A stretch of 64,000 bases of DNA from contig NZ_LMEC01000023.1 in assembly GCF_001425265.1 (NCBI RefSeq), positions 124,001 to 188,000 on the forward strand, in the 5' to 3' direction. The notes under the pieces were generated by a model, which made no database searches, was not told the DNA's origin, and saw nothing but the letters and a program-made list of their open reading frames with translations. This DNA is from Massilia sp. Root418. GTDB lineage: Bacteria > Pseudomonadota > Gammaproteobacteria > Burkholderiales > Burkholderiaceae_D. The stretch's first letter is position 1; every line of letters starts with the position of its first letter. Positions 24,135-32,380 of the stretch are shown in pieces. Made by a program: the position numbers and the translations under genes.

Positions 24135-26222
24135 TTACCGTTGCGGGCCGATGTGCCGCTCCAGGAACTTCTCCACCCGGCCCCAGAAGTCGTAACGGTT
24201 CTTCGGCAAGGCCCAGCCATGGCCTTCCTCGTCGTACTGCACCCACTCGACTTGCGGGTTGGTCTTTTGCACCGCGTCGCGGAACTTCTTGCCGTGGTAG
24301 ATGGGCACGCGGCGGTCCGAGCCGCCGTAAGCCAGCAGCAGCGGCTGCGTGATGCGGGCAGCCTGCTCCAGCGGCGAGGTGGCTTTCAACTGCTCGGCAT
24401 CCTTCTCCAGGTCGCCCACCAGGTAGGGCATGCCGTACTGCTTCCACGAATCGGGCAGGTCGGACTGGAAGCTCCAGTGGCCGGTGTACATCAGCTTGAT
24501 GTCGGTGACGCCGGCCCAGTCGATGCCGCAGCGGTACAGGTCCGGATCCCTGATCAGTCCCATCAGGGTGGCATAGCCGCCGTAGCTGGCGCCGGCGATG
24601 CAGATGCGCTTGCCGTCCGCGATGCCTTGGGCGATGGCCCAGCGCGTGCCGTCGGCAATGTCGTCCTGCATCTTGAGGCCCCATTGCTTCCAGCCGGCGC
24701 GGAAGTGCGCCTGGCCGAAGCCGGTGCTGCCGCGGTATTCCGGCTCCAGCACCGCGTAGCCGCGTGAGGCGAGGAATTGCGCGTCCGCGTGCCAGCCCCA
24801 CTGCTTGCCGCGCACATATGGGCCGCCGTGCACCAGCACCACCATGGGCAGGTTTTTGTCCTTGTCCTTGGGCAGCGTGAGCCAGGCGGGGATCTTCAGG
24901 CCGTCGCGCGCCGCGTAGCTCACCAGCTCCTGCTTGCCCATCTGGCTTGGCTTGATCTGCGGCCGCGCCTCGCCCACCTTGCTGAGCTTTTTGGTGGCGC
25001 TGTTGTAGAGCAGGTAGACGCGCGGCTGGCGGTCTGAGAACGCTTCCACCAGCAGGTTGGGCGATTCCGGGCGCGCCGGCGGCGACACCAGGTTGATGGT
25101 GCCGGGCAGCAGGGCGTCCACCTGCTCCTGCACCGCTTGCATGGCCGGGTCGAGCCAGCGCGTGCCCGGCGCGTCGGCCAGGAAGCGCACGCCGAGCAGC
25201 TTGTCCTGGCCCATGATGAGCTGGCCGCTGAAGTCGTAATGCTCCAGTTCCACCAGCGCCCGCTCGTTGATCTTGCCGGACGCCAGGTCGTAGCTGTGCA
25301 CGGTGGACTTGTCCTTGTGGGCGTGGGTCACCACGTACAGCGTGCCGTCCGGCGCGAAGGCCAGCGGCCGGAATGAGCCCTTGCCGCCGGTGAACTGGCC
25401 GAAGGAGACCAGTTCGCGCCATTCTTTGGTGGCCGGGTCGAGATAGTGCACCGAGCTGCGGCCCTTCTCCGTTACCGTGGCCAGGCGCGGCTCGCCCTTG
25501 GCGTCCAGCAGCCAGCTTTGCACGTCGCCCGGGCGGTTGATGGTGACGTTGTAGCCGGTCCTGGTATCCAGGCGCATCAGGTCGACATAGTCCACCTGGC
25601 CGGGGCCGGTGATCTTCTTGCTGGTCACGTAGACCTGTTCGCTGTTCTGCGCGCCGCGCTGGCCCAGCATATAGGTGTGCCATGGCAGCACGCGCGACGC
25701 CGCCAGGCCGCTGGGCGTCTCGCCGCTGCGGCTGGCCAACTGACGGAACTGTTTGCCGTCGCGGTTGACCGCGTACAGTCCGGGCGCGTAGCGCTGGTCG
25801 CCCTGGCCGGACTGGTAGTCGGCGGTGTCGAACAGCAGGCGTTCGTCGTTCACCCACGCGAACTGGCCCACGTCGGTGTCCTGGAAGCTGGCCACCACCT
25901 GTGCGCTGCCGGCCTCCAGGTCCACCACCGCCAGCCGCTCGCGGCCGTTGGCCTGGGCCAGCTTGGCCGCCAGGTAGCGCCCGCTCGGCGAGAGCTGGGC
26001 CGCGCTGAACTGCGGATTGCTGAAGAAGTCCTGCAGCGTCGGCAGGGCGGTGGGCGCCTGCGCCGGCGCCGGTGCTGCGGGTGTTTGCGACGGTGCCTGC
26101 GCTGCAGGCGTTTGCGGCTGCGCCTGCGCGGCGGCGGGACCGGCCAGCGGCAGTGCCAGCGCCGCCCCGGCGGCCAGCACGGCGCCGCGCGCGGCCCTCG
26201 TCATCCGGTGCCTATTTGCCAT
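24135..26222 (-). CDS. S9 family peptidase, paralogue D
   Basis: A 695-residue paralogue, longest of the six because of a Pro/Ala/Gln-rich linker (AAAQAQPQTPAAQAPSQTP and on) between the signal peptide (MTRAARGAVLAAGAALALPL) and the propeller. Ser546 is in GASYGGYATLMG, Asp in GGSDRRVP and His in EGHGWALPK, so it should be active. The start at 26,222 overlaps the stop of paralogue C by 11 bases with GGAG upstream; ATG at 26,204 is an alternative. Confidence 0.9.
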   Translation of the reverse strand: MANRHRMTRAARGAVLAAGAALALPLAGPAAAQAQPQTPAAQAPSQTPAAPAPAQAPTALPTLQDFFSNPQFSAAQLSPSGRYLAAKLAQANGRERLAVVDLEAGSAQVVASFQDTDVGQFAWVNDERLLFDTADYQSGQGDQRYAPGLYAVNRDGKQFRQLASRSGETPSGLAASRVLPWHTYMLGQRGAQNSEQVYVTSKKITGPGQVDYVDLMRLDTRTGYNVTINRPGDVQSWLLDAKGEPRLATVTEKGRSSVHYLDPATKEWRELVSFGQFTGGKGSFRPLAFAPDGTLYVVTHAHKDKSTVHSYDLASGKINERALVELEHYDFSGQLIMGQDKLLGVRFLADAPGTRWLDPAMQAVQEQVDALLPGTINLVSPPARPESPNLLVEAFSDRQPRVYLLYNSATKKLSKVGEARPQIKPSQMGKQELVSYAARDGLKIPAWLTLPKDKDKNLPMVVLVHGGPYVRGKQWGWHADAQFLASRGYAVLEPEYRGSTGFGQAHFRAGWKQWGLKMQDDIADGTRWAIAQGIADGKRICIAGASYGGYATLMGLIRDPDLYRCGIDWAGVTDIKLMYTGHWSFQSDLPDSWKQYGMPYLVGDLEKDAEQLKATSPLEQAARITQPLLLAYGGSDRRVPIYHGKKFRDAVQKTNPQVEWVQYDEEGHGWALPKNRYDFWGRVEKFLERHIGPQR

Positions 26223-28236
26223 GCGCTTGCGCTCCGATGTGCCGGTCCAGGAACTGCGCCACGCGGTTCCAGAAGTCCACTTGCGTCTGGGGCAGTGCCC
26301 AGCCGTGGCCCTCGTCCGGGTACAGCACCCACTCGGCCGGATGGCCGGCCGCCTGCAGCGCATCGCGCATCCGCGTGCCGTGCTCCAGGGTCACGCGATG
26401 GTCGGCGCCGCCGTAGGCCATCAGCAGCGGGCGCTTGATGCGCGCAGCCTGCTGCAGCGGCGAGGTGGCCTTCAACTGGTCCGCATCCTTGTCCGGGTCG
26501 CCCACCAGCAGCGGCATGCCGTACTGCTTCCAGTCGTCGCTCAGGTCGGGGCGGATGTTCCACTTGCCCCTGGCGGTGTACATCAGCGGGATGTCGGTCA
26601 CGCCCGCCCAGTTGATACCGCACTGGAACAGGTCCCCGTCGTTGACCAGGCCCATCAGCGCAGCGTAGCCGCCGTAGCTGGCCCCGGCAATGCAGATGCG
26701 CTTGCCGTCGGCGATGCCTTGCGCGATGGCCCACTTGGCCGCGTCGGCCACGTCGTCCTGCATCTTCAGGCCCCACTGTTTCCAGCCGGCGCGGAAGTGC
26801 GCTTCGCCCAGGCCGGTGGTGCCGCGGTAGTCCGGCTGCAGCACGGCGTAGCCGCGCGTGGCCAGGAACTGGGTCTGCGGATTCCAGCCCCAGCTGCTGC
26901 CGTGCACGTACGGACCGCCGTGCACCAGCACCACCAGCGGCAGGTTCTTGTTGCGGCCGGGAGGCAGCGTCAGCAGCGCCGGGATCTGCAGGCCGTCGCG
27001 CGCGGCGTAGCGCACCACCGCCTGCTTGCCCATGGCGCCGGCGTCGATCTTCGGATGGCTGCTGCCCACGCGGTCCAGCTTGTTCTTTTCGCGGTCATAC
27101 AGGTAGTAGCTGGCCGGCTGCGCGTCCGAATACGCCGTCACCAGCACCACCGGGGTTTCAGGGCGTCGCGGCAGGGTCACCAGGTTGGTGGTGTGCGGCA
27201 TCAGGGCGTCGATCTGCGCCTGCATCGCCTTCATGGCCGGGTCCAGCCAGACCGTGTCGGTGGCGTCGGCCGAGTAGCGCACGCCGAGCAGCTTGTCCTT
27301 GTCCATGATCAGGCCGCCCGTGAAGTCGTAGTCGGCCACCGTCACCAAAGGCTTGGCACTGAGTTTGCCGCTCGCGATGTCGTAGCTGTACAGCGAGGTC
27401 TTGTCCTGTCCGGCGCGCGCGCTCACGTACAGGGTGCCGTCCGGGCCCAGGCCCACCGGCATGAAGCCGCCCGTGCCTGCGTAGGCGGGGAAGGCGGTGA
27501 GCTGGCGCCACTTGTCCGTGGCCGGGTCCAGGTAGTGGATGGCGGCCTGGTCGCGCTCGACCGTCAGGGCCACGCGCGCTTGGCCCTTGAAGTCGAGCAG
27601 CCAGGCGTGCGCCGGGCCGGGCCGGCTGACTTGGCTGGCCTTGCCGGTGAGCGTGTTCAGGCGCAGCAGGTCCACGTGGTCGACGCCGCCGGCGCTGTAT
27701 TGCGGGCTGGTGACGTAGACGTACTCGCTGTCCTGCGGCCCGCGCTGCAGCAGCAGGGCGACGCTGGAGGGCACCAGCTTGGCCGCCGCCGACGGATGGT
27801 CATAGGCGATGTTGCGGTTCACCAGCGCCTTGTAGCCGCTGCCGTCGCGGTTCACAGCGTACAGGCCGGGACCGGCCGTGACGTCGCGCTGTGCCACCGT
27901 GCGGTCGGTGGAGTCGAACACGATGCGCTCTTCGTTCACCCACGTGATGTTGCTGATGTCGGCGTTGTTGAACTGCGCCACCACCTTGGCGCTGTTGTCC
28001 TTCAGGTCCAGCACGGCCAGGCGGTCGCGCTGGCCCTTGCCGCCCAGCCGCGCGGCCAGGTAACGGCCGCTGGGCGACAGGGTGGGGCTGCTGAATTCCG
28101 GCGTGCTGAAGAAGTCCTCAACCGGCGGCAGTGCGGCCGCCGCAGCGGACGGCGCGGCGGTGCAGGCGAACGGGGCGGCCAGCGCCGTCAGCGACAGCGC
28201 GGCGGCCAGGATGGTGCGTTGGAACAGACGCGGCAT
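26212..28236 (-). CDS. S9 family peptidase, paralogue C
   Basis: A 674-residue paralogue starting MPRLFQRTILAAALSLTALA (signal peptide) with AAGGA six bases before the ATG. An earlier in-frame ATG at 28,272 is less likely. Ser520 lies in GASYGGYAALMG, Asp in GGADHRVT and His in EGHGWALPQ. The propeller contains the shared paralogue landmarks FFSTPEFSSPTLSPSGRYLA and GLYAVNRDGS. The gap to paralogue B is 45 bases. Confidence 0.9.
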   Translation of the reverse strand: MPRLFQRTILAAALSLTALAAPFACTAAPSAAAAALPPVEDFFSTPEFSSPTLSPSGRYLAARLGGKGQRDRLAVLDLKDNSAKVVAQFNNADISNITWVNEERIVFDSTDRTVAQRDVTAGPGLYAVNRDGSGYKALVNRNIAYDHPSAAAKLVPSSVALLLQRGPQDSEYVYVTSPQYSAGGVDHVDLLRLNTLTGKASQVSRPGPAHAWLLDFKGQARVALTVERDQAAIHYLDPATDKWRQLTAFPAYAGTGGFMPVGLGPDGTLYVSARAGQDKTSLYSYDIASGKLSAKPLVTVADYDFTGGLIMDKDKLLGVRYSADATDTVWLDPAMKAMQAQIDALMPHTTNLVTLPRRPETPVVLVTAYSDAQPASYYLYDREKNKLDRVGSSHPKIDAGAMGKQAVVRYAARDGLQIPALLTLPPGRNKNLPLVVLVHGGPYVHGSSWGWNPQTQFLATRGYAVLQPDYRGTTGLGEAHFRAGWKQWGLKMQDDVADAAKWAIAQGIADGKRICIAGASYGGYAALMGLVNDGDLFQCGINWAGVTDIPLMYTARGKWNIRPDLSDDWKQYGMPLLVGDPDKDADQLKATSPLQQAARIKRPLLMAYGGADHRVTLEHGTRMRDALQAAGHPAEWVLYPDEGHGWALPQTQVDFWNRVAQFLDRHIGAQAHGK

Positions 28237-28281
28237 GGTGGTCCTTGAATTGCAAAATAGATAATATAGCAAAGTTTTGCA

Positions 28282-30279
28282 TCACGGCTGCGGACCGATG
28301 TGCTGGCCCAGGAATTTTTCCACGCGGGTCCAGAAATCAATGCGGGTCTTGGGCAGCGACCAGCCGTGCTCCTCGCCCGTGTACTCCACCAGCTTGGCGT
28401 CCGGGTTGCCCTGCTTGACTGCGGCGTGGAACAGGCGGCTGTGCTGGATCGGCACGCGGCGGTCGTCGGTGCCGTGCGCCAGCAGCAGCGGCTGCTTGAT
28501 GCGGGCTGCCTGCTCCAGCGGCGACGTGGCCTTCAGCTGGGCCGCGTCCTGCACCAGGTCGCCCACCAGCTGCGGCATGCCGTACTGCTTCCAGGCCTGC
28601 GGCAGGTCCGACATGAAGGAGCGGCTGTTGGTGTACAGTAGGCCGATGTCGCTCACGCCGGCCCAGCTCACGCCGCATTTGAACAGCTGCGGCTCCCTGA
28701 GCAAGCCCATCAGGGTGGCGTAGCCGCCATAGCTGGCGCCGGCGATGCAGATGCGCTTGGGATCGGCGATGCCCTGGGCGATGGCCCAGCGCGCCGCGTC
28801 GGTGATGTCGTCCTGCATGGCCAGGCCCCATTGCTTCCAGCCGGCACGGAAATGCTGCGCACCGTAGCCTGTGCTGCCGCGAAACTCCGGCTGCAGCACG
28901 GCGTAGCCGCGCGAGGCCAGGAACTGCACTTCCGCGTCCCAGTCCAGTTCAGTGCCGCGCACATAAGGGCCGCCATGCGCCAGCACCACCAGCGGCAGGT
29001 TCTTCTTCTGTCCCTTGGGCAGCGTCAGCCAGGCCGGCACGGTCATGCCATCGCGCGCCTGGTAGTGCTTCAAGTCCAGCTGCGCCATGTCGGCCGGATT
29101 GATCTGCGGATGGGTGGCGCCGACCGGACGCAGCTTGCCGGTGGCGGTGTTGTACAGCAGGAAGATGGACGGCTGCTGGTCCGAATAGCTGCGCACCAGC
29201 ACCCATGGCGCCTGCGGCCGGGCGGCCGGCGTCACCAGGTTGATGGTGCCGGGCAGCAGCGCGTCGACCGCTTTCTGCACCGCCTGCATCTGCGGGTCCA
29301 GCCACACCATGGTGCGGCCGTCGGCCAGCACTTCGTAGCCGGCCAGCTTGCCTTTGGTGTAGACCAGGCTGCCGCTGAAGTCGAAATCCTTCAGCGCCAC
29401 CAGCGCGTCCTTGCCCAGTTCGCCCGTCGCCAGGTCCAGCAGGCGCAGGCTTTCCTTGTCCTGCCCGTTGTGCGCGCTGACCAGCAGCTTGCCGGCCGGC
29501 CCGAAGCCCAGCGGCGTGTAGCTGCCGGCGGTATTGCCGTAGGCGTCGAACGTGCTGAGGGTGCGCCAGGCGCCACTGGCCGGCTCCAGGTAGTGCACGC
29601 TGCGCTTGCCGTCTTTCAGTGACATGGCCAAGCGCGGCTCGCCTTGCTGGTCCAGCAGCCAGTCCTGCATGGGCACTGGGCGCTTGACGTCTTCGGCCAG
29701 GCCGGTCAGCGTGTCGATGCGCACCAGATTCAGCTGTTCGAGCAGCCAGGTGTCCTCGTCCCATACCGGCCGCACTGCGTACACCCATTCGGAATCCTGT
29801 CCGCCCGCCTGGCCCAGCAGCTGGGTGCTCGACGGTAGCGCCCGCTGCGACAAGCGGGACGACATGGTACGCTCGGTTTCGGTGCGCAGTGCCAGCTGGC
29901 GCTGGCCACTGCCATCGTGGTTGACGGCGTAAATGCCCGGGTACGCAAGGCGGTCGCCGGGTGCGCGCTGCTTGTCGCCCATGTCGTATACCAGGCGCGT
30001 ATCGTTAATCCAGTAGAACTGGCGTACGTCGGCGTCGCCGTACTGCGCCACGACCTCGATCTTGTCAGTTTCCAGGTCGATGACGGCCAGGCCCAGGCGG
30101 CGGCCTTCGGCGCCGGTGCGCACCGCCAGGTAGCGCGCGTTGGGGGACAGGGCTGCCGCGCTGAACTGCGGATTCTGAAAGAAATAGCTAGCGGGAATAT
30201 CGGCCGGAGCCGCGGCCAGTGCCGGGGCGGCGGGGCCGGCAGCCAGCGCGGCTGCGAGCAGGAGCGGGACGATGTGCAT
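28282..30279 (-). CDS. S9 family peptidase, paralogue B
   Basis: A 665-residue paralogue beginning MHIVPLLLAAALAAGPAAPA. A TTG five codons upstream is in frame but is less plausible than this ATG. Ser516 is in GASYGGYATLMG, Asp in GTDDRRVP and His in EEHGWSLPK, so the triad is intact. The 11-base gap to paralogue A suggests coupling. The propeller carries FFQNPQFSAAALSPNARYLA. Confidence 0.9.
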   Translation of the reverse strand: MHIVPLLLAAALAAGPAAPALAAAPADIPASYFFQNPQFSAAALSPNARYLAVRTGAEGRRLGLAVIDLETDKIEVVAQYGDADVRQFYWINDTRLVYDMGDKQRAPGDRLAYPGIYAVNHDGSGQRQLALRTETERTMSSRLSQRALPSSTQLLGQAGGQDSEWVYAVRPVWDEDTWLLEQLNLVRIDTLTGLAEDVKRPVPMQDWLLDQQGEPRLAMSLKDGKRSVHYLEPASGAWRTLSTFDAYGNTAGSYTPLGFGPAGKLLVSAHNGQDKESLRLLDLATGELGKDALVALKDFDFSGSLVYTKGKLAGYEVLADGRTMVWLDPQMQAVQKAVDALLPGTINLVTPAARPQAPWVLVRSYSDQQPSIFLLYNTATGKLRPVGATHPQINPADMAQLDLKHYQARDGMTVPAWLTLPKGQKKNLPLVVLAHGGPYVRGTELDWDAEVQFLASRGYAVLQPEFRGSTGYGAQHFRAGWKQWGLAMQDDITDAARWAIAQGIADPKRICIAGASYGGYATLMGLLREPQLFKCGVSWAGVSDIGLLYTNSRSFMSDLPQAWKQYGMPQLVGDLVQDAAQLKATSPLEQAARIKQPLLLAHGTDDRRVPIQHSRLFHAAVKQGNPDAKLVEYTGEEHGWSLPKTRIDFWTRVEKFLGQHIGPQP

Positions 30280-30290
30280 GAATTGCTTTC

Positions 30291-32315
30291 TCAAAATTGT
30301 GTTTTCTGATCCGGACCAATGTGGCGGCCCAGGAATTTCTCGACGCGGGTCCAGAAGTCGATCTGGGTGGCCGGCTTGCCCCAGCCGTGCTCTTCATCTT
30401 CGTATTCGATCCATTCCACCTGCTGGTTGCCTGCGGCGCGCAGCGCCTTGCGCAGCCGGGTGCCGTGCACCGGCAGCACGCGCCGGTCGTCGTCGCCGTA
30501 GGCCAGCAGCAGCGGTTGCGTGATGCGCGCGGCCTGATGCAGCGGAGAGGTGGCTTGGAACTGCTCGGCGTGCGTGGCCGGATCGCCGATCAGCGTGGGC
30601 ATGCCGTATTGCTGGAAGTCCTTGGACAAGTCGGAATCGAAGCGCCAGTGGCCATCGTACAGCTGCTGGATGTCCGTGATGGCAGCCCAGGCTATACCGC
30701 ACTTGAACAGCTGCGGATCGTTGACCAGACCCATCAGCGCGGAATAGCCGCCATAGCCGCCGCCGGCGATACAGATGCGCTTGCCGTCCGCGATGCCCTG
30801 CTCGACGGCCCAGCTGGCGCCATCGGCGATATCGTCCTGCATCTTCTTGCCCCATTGCTGCCAGCCGGCGCGGAAATGCTGGTCGCCGTAGCCGGTGCTG
30901 CCGCGAAACTCGGGTTCCAGCACTGCGTAGCCGCGCGACGCCAGAAACTGGTTGTCGGCGTTCCATTCCCAGCGTGTACCGCGCTCATGCGGACCGCCAT
31001 GCACCAGCACCACCAGCGGCAACTTGCCTTGCTGGCCGGCGGGCACGGTCAGCAAGGCAGGGATCTGCAAACCGTCGCGCGCGGTGTAGCGCAGCACGCG
31101 CTGCTGGCCCATGCGGCCAGGGTCGATAGCGGGCCGGCTGGCGCCGGCGCGCAGCAGCGCCTGGCTGGAGGTGTTGTAGGCCGAGTAGAACGGCGGCTGG
31201 CGGTCCGAGTAGGATTCCACCAGCACCCAGTCCGTGGCGCGGCGCAGCGGCAGCGTCACCAGGTTGGTGGTGTCAGGCAGCTTGGCGTCGATGGCCGCCT
31301 GCACGGCCTGCAGCGCCGGATCGAACCAGCGCATCTGCATTTTGTCGGCCAGGACGCGCGCCCCGAGCAAGCCATCCTTGCCTCTCACTAGCGCGGCGGT
31401 CAGGTCGTGGCCGGGAACCGTGAGGATCGGTTCGGAAGAGGCGGTGCCACTGGCCAAGTCGAGCAGATGCAGGCCGGTAGTGTCGCCGCTGGTGCGGGCT
31501 GCGGCGTACAGCCGGCCGTCCGCGGCGAAATCCAGCGCTTGGAAGCTGCCGGATGAGCTGCTGAATTCCGGGAAGCTGGCTGCCACTTTCCAGCTGCCGC
31601 TGGCAGGGTCGAGGTAATGGATGGCAACGTTGCCGTTCGCCCCGGCAATGCCTAGCCTTGGAATGCCCTGGTAATCCGGCAGATAGCGGCGCGTGCCGGG
31701 AGGCGAAACAACAGGCTGGCGGTCGCCGGTGACAGTGTTGAGCCGGAGCAGCTTCTCGGTATAGCCGTAGCCTGCGCCGACATAGTCCACGTCAGCCACA
31801 TACACCCAGTCCGAGTCTTGGGCGCCCACGCCATCCAGCATGAATGTGTGCCACGGCAGCATACGGCTGGCGGTGTCGGACCAGAGCACGCTGTTGGTGC
31901 GGGCCGCGAGCTGCCGGTAAGCGCTGCCGTCGCGGTTCACCGCGTACAGGCCGGGCGCGTAGCGCTCCGAGAAGCGCTGCGCGTAGCGATTGCCCGCCGT
32001 GAACAACAGGCGCTCGTCGTTCACCCAGCGGAAGTAGCCCACGTCGGCGTCGCCGAAGCGTGCGGCTACCTTGCGGCTGTTGTCGCGCAAATCGATCACG
32101 CTGACCTGCTGGTGCTTCGGCCCGGCTTCCTGGATTGCCAGGAAGTGTCCACCGGGGGACAGGGCGGCCGAGCTGGCTGCCGGCAGCTGAAAGAAACTGG
32201 TGGCTGGAATGGGAGGTGCCGCTGGGAGGGCGGCTGGGGCGGCCGAGGTGGCCAAGGCGGGCGTGACGGCTAGGATGCAGGCCGCAGCGGCACGCATCGG
32301 CTTGAAAATTGGCAT
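30291..32315 (-). CDS. S9 family peptidase, paralogue A, nucleophile serine replaced
   Basis: The first-transcribed paralogue, 674 residues, with signal-like MPIFKPMRAAAACILAVTPA. The nucleophile elbow, GASYGGY in the five sister genes, reads GGGYGGY here, with Gly520 at the serine position (codons GGC GGC GGC). Asp610 (GDDDRRV) and His643 (EEHGWG) remain. Without the serine it cannot form an acyl-enzyme, so it is probably a pseudoenzyme that binds peptides or pairs with an active paralogue. The rest of the gene is undamaged, arguing against simple decay. Ribosome site weak. Confidence 0.88.
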   Translation of the reverse strand: MPIFKPMRAAAACILAVTPALATSAAPAALPAAPPIPATSFFQLPAASSAALSPGGHFLAIQEAGPKHQQVSVIDLRDNSRKVAARFGDADVGYFRWVNDERLLFTAGNRYAQRFSERYAPGLYAVNRDGSAYRQLAARTNSVLWSDTASRMLPWHTFMLDGVGAQDSDWVYVADVDYVGAGYGYTEKLLRLNTVTGDRQPVVSPPGTRRYLPDYQGIPRLGIAGANGNVAIHYLDPASGSWKVAASFPEFSSSSGSFQALDFAADGRLYAAARTSGDTTGLHLLDLASGTASSEPILTVPGHDLTAALVRGKDGLLGARVLADKMQMRWFDPALQAVQAAIDAKLPDTTNLVTLPLRRATDWVLVESYSDRQPPFYSAYNTSSQALLRAGASRPAIDPGRMGQQRVLRYTARDGLQIPALLTVPAGQQGKLPLVVLVHGGPHERGTRWEWNADNQFLASRGYAVLEPEFRGSTGYGDQHFRAGWQQWGKKMQDDIADGASWAVEQGIADGKRICIAGGGYGGYSALMGLVNDPQLFKCGIAWAAITDIQQLYDGHWRFDSDLSKDFQQYGMPTLIGDPATHAEQFQATSPLHQAARITQPLLLAYGDDDRRVLPVHGTRLRKALRAAGNQQVEWIEYEDEEHGWGKPATQIDFWTRVEKFLGRHIGPDQKTQF

Positions 32316-32380
32316 AAGGTCGGCTAGCGTGGTTGCAAATTAGATAATTGCCACACGATAACATTTTCTGGTGTACTTGC

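Noticed and set aside
22072-25857. A 1,261-codon minus-strand open frame spanning two peptidase genes
   Set aside because: Only the part from 24,090 onward is the real paralogue E; the upstream half is an out-of-frame reading of paralogue D, which has the better start, signal peptide and motifs. Long spurious frames are expected at this GC content.
26017-28248. A 743-codon plus-strand open frame opposite paralogues C and D
   Set aside because: Antisense shadow rich in His, Arg and Gln; no domain or ribosome site. Similar shadows at 18,687-20,099, 22,162-24,012 and 48,410-50,338 were rejected for the same reason.
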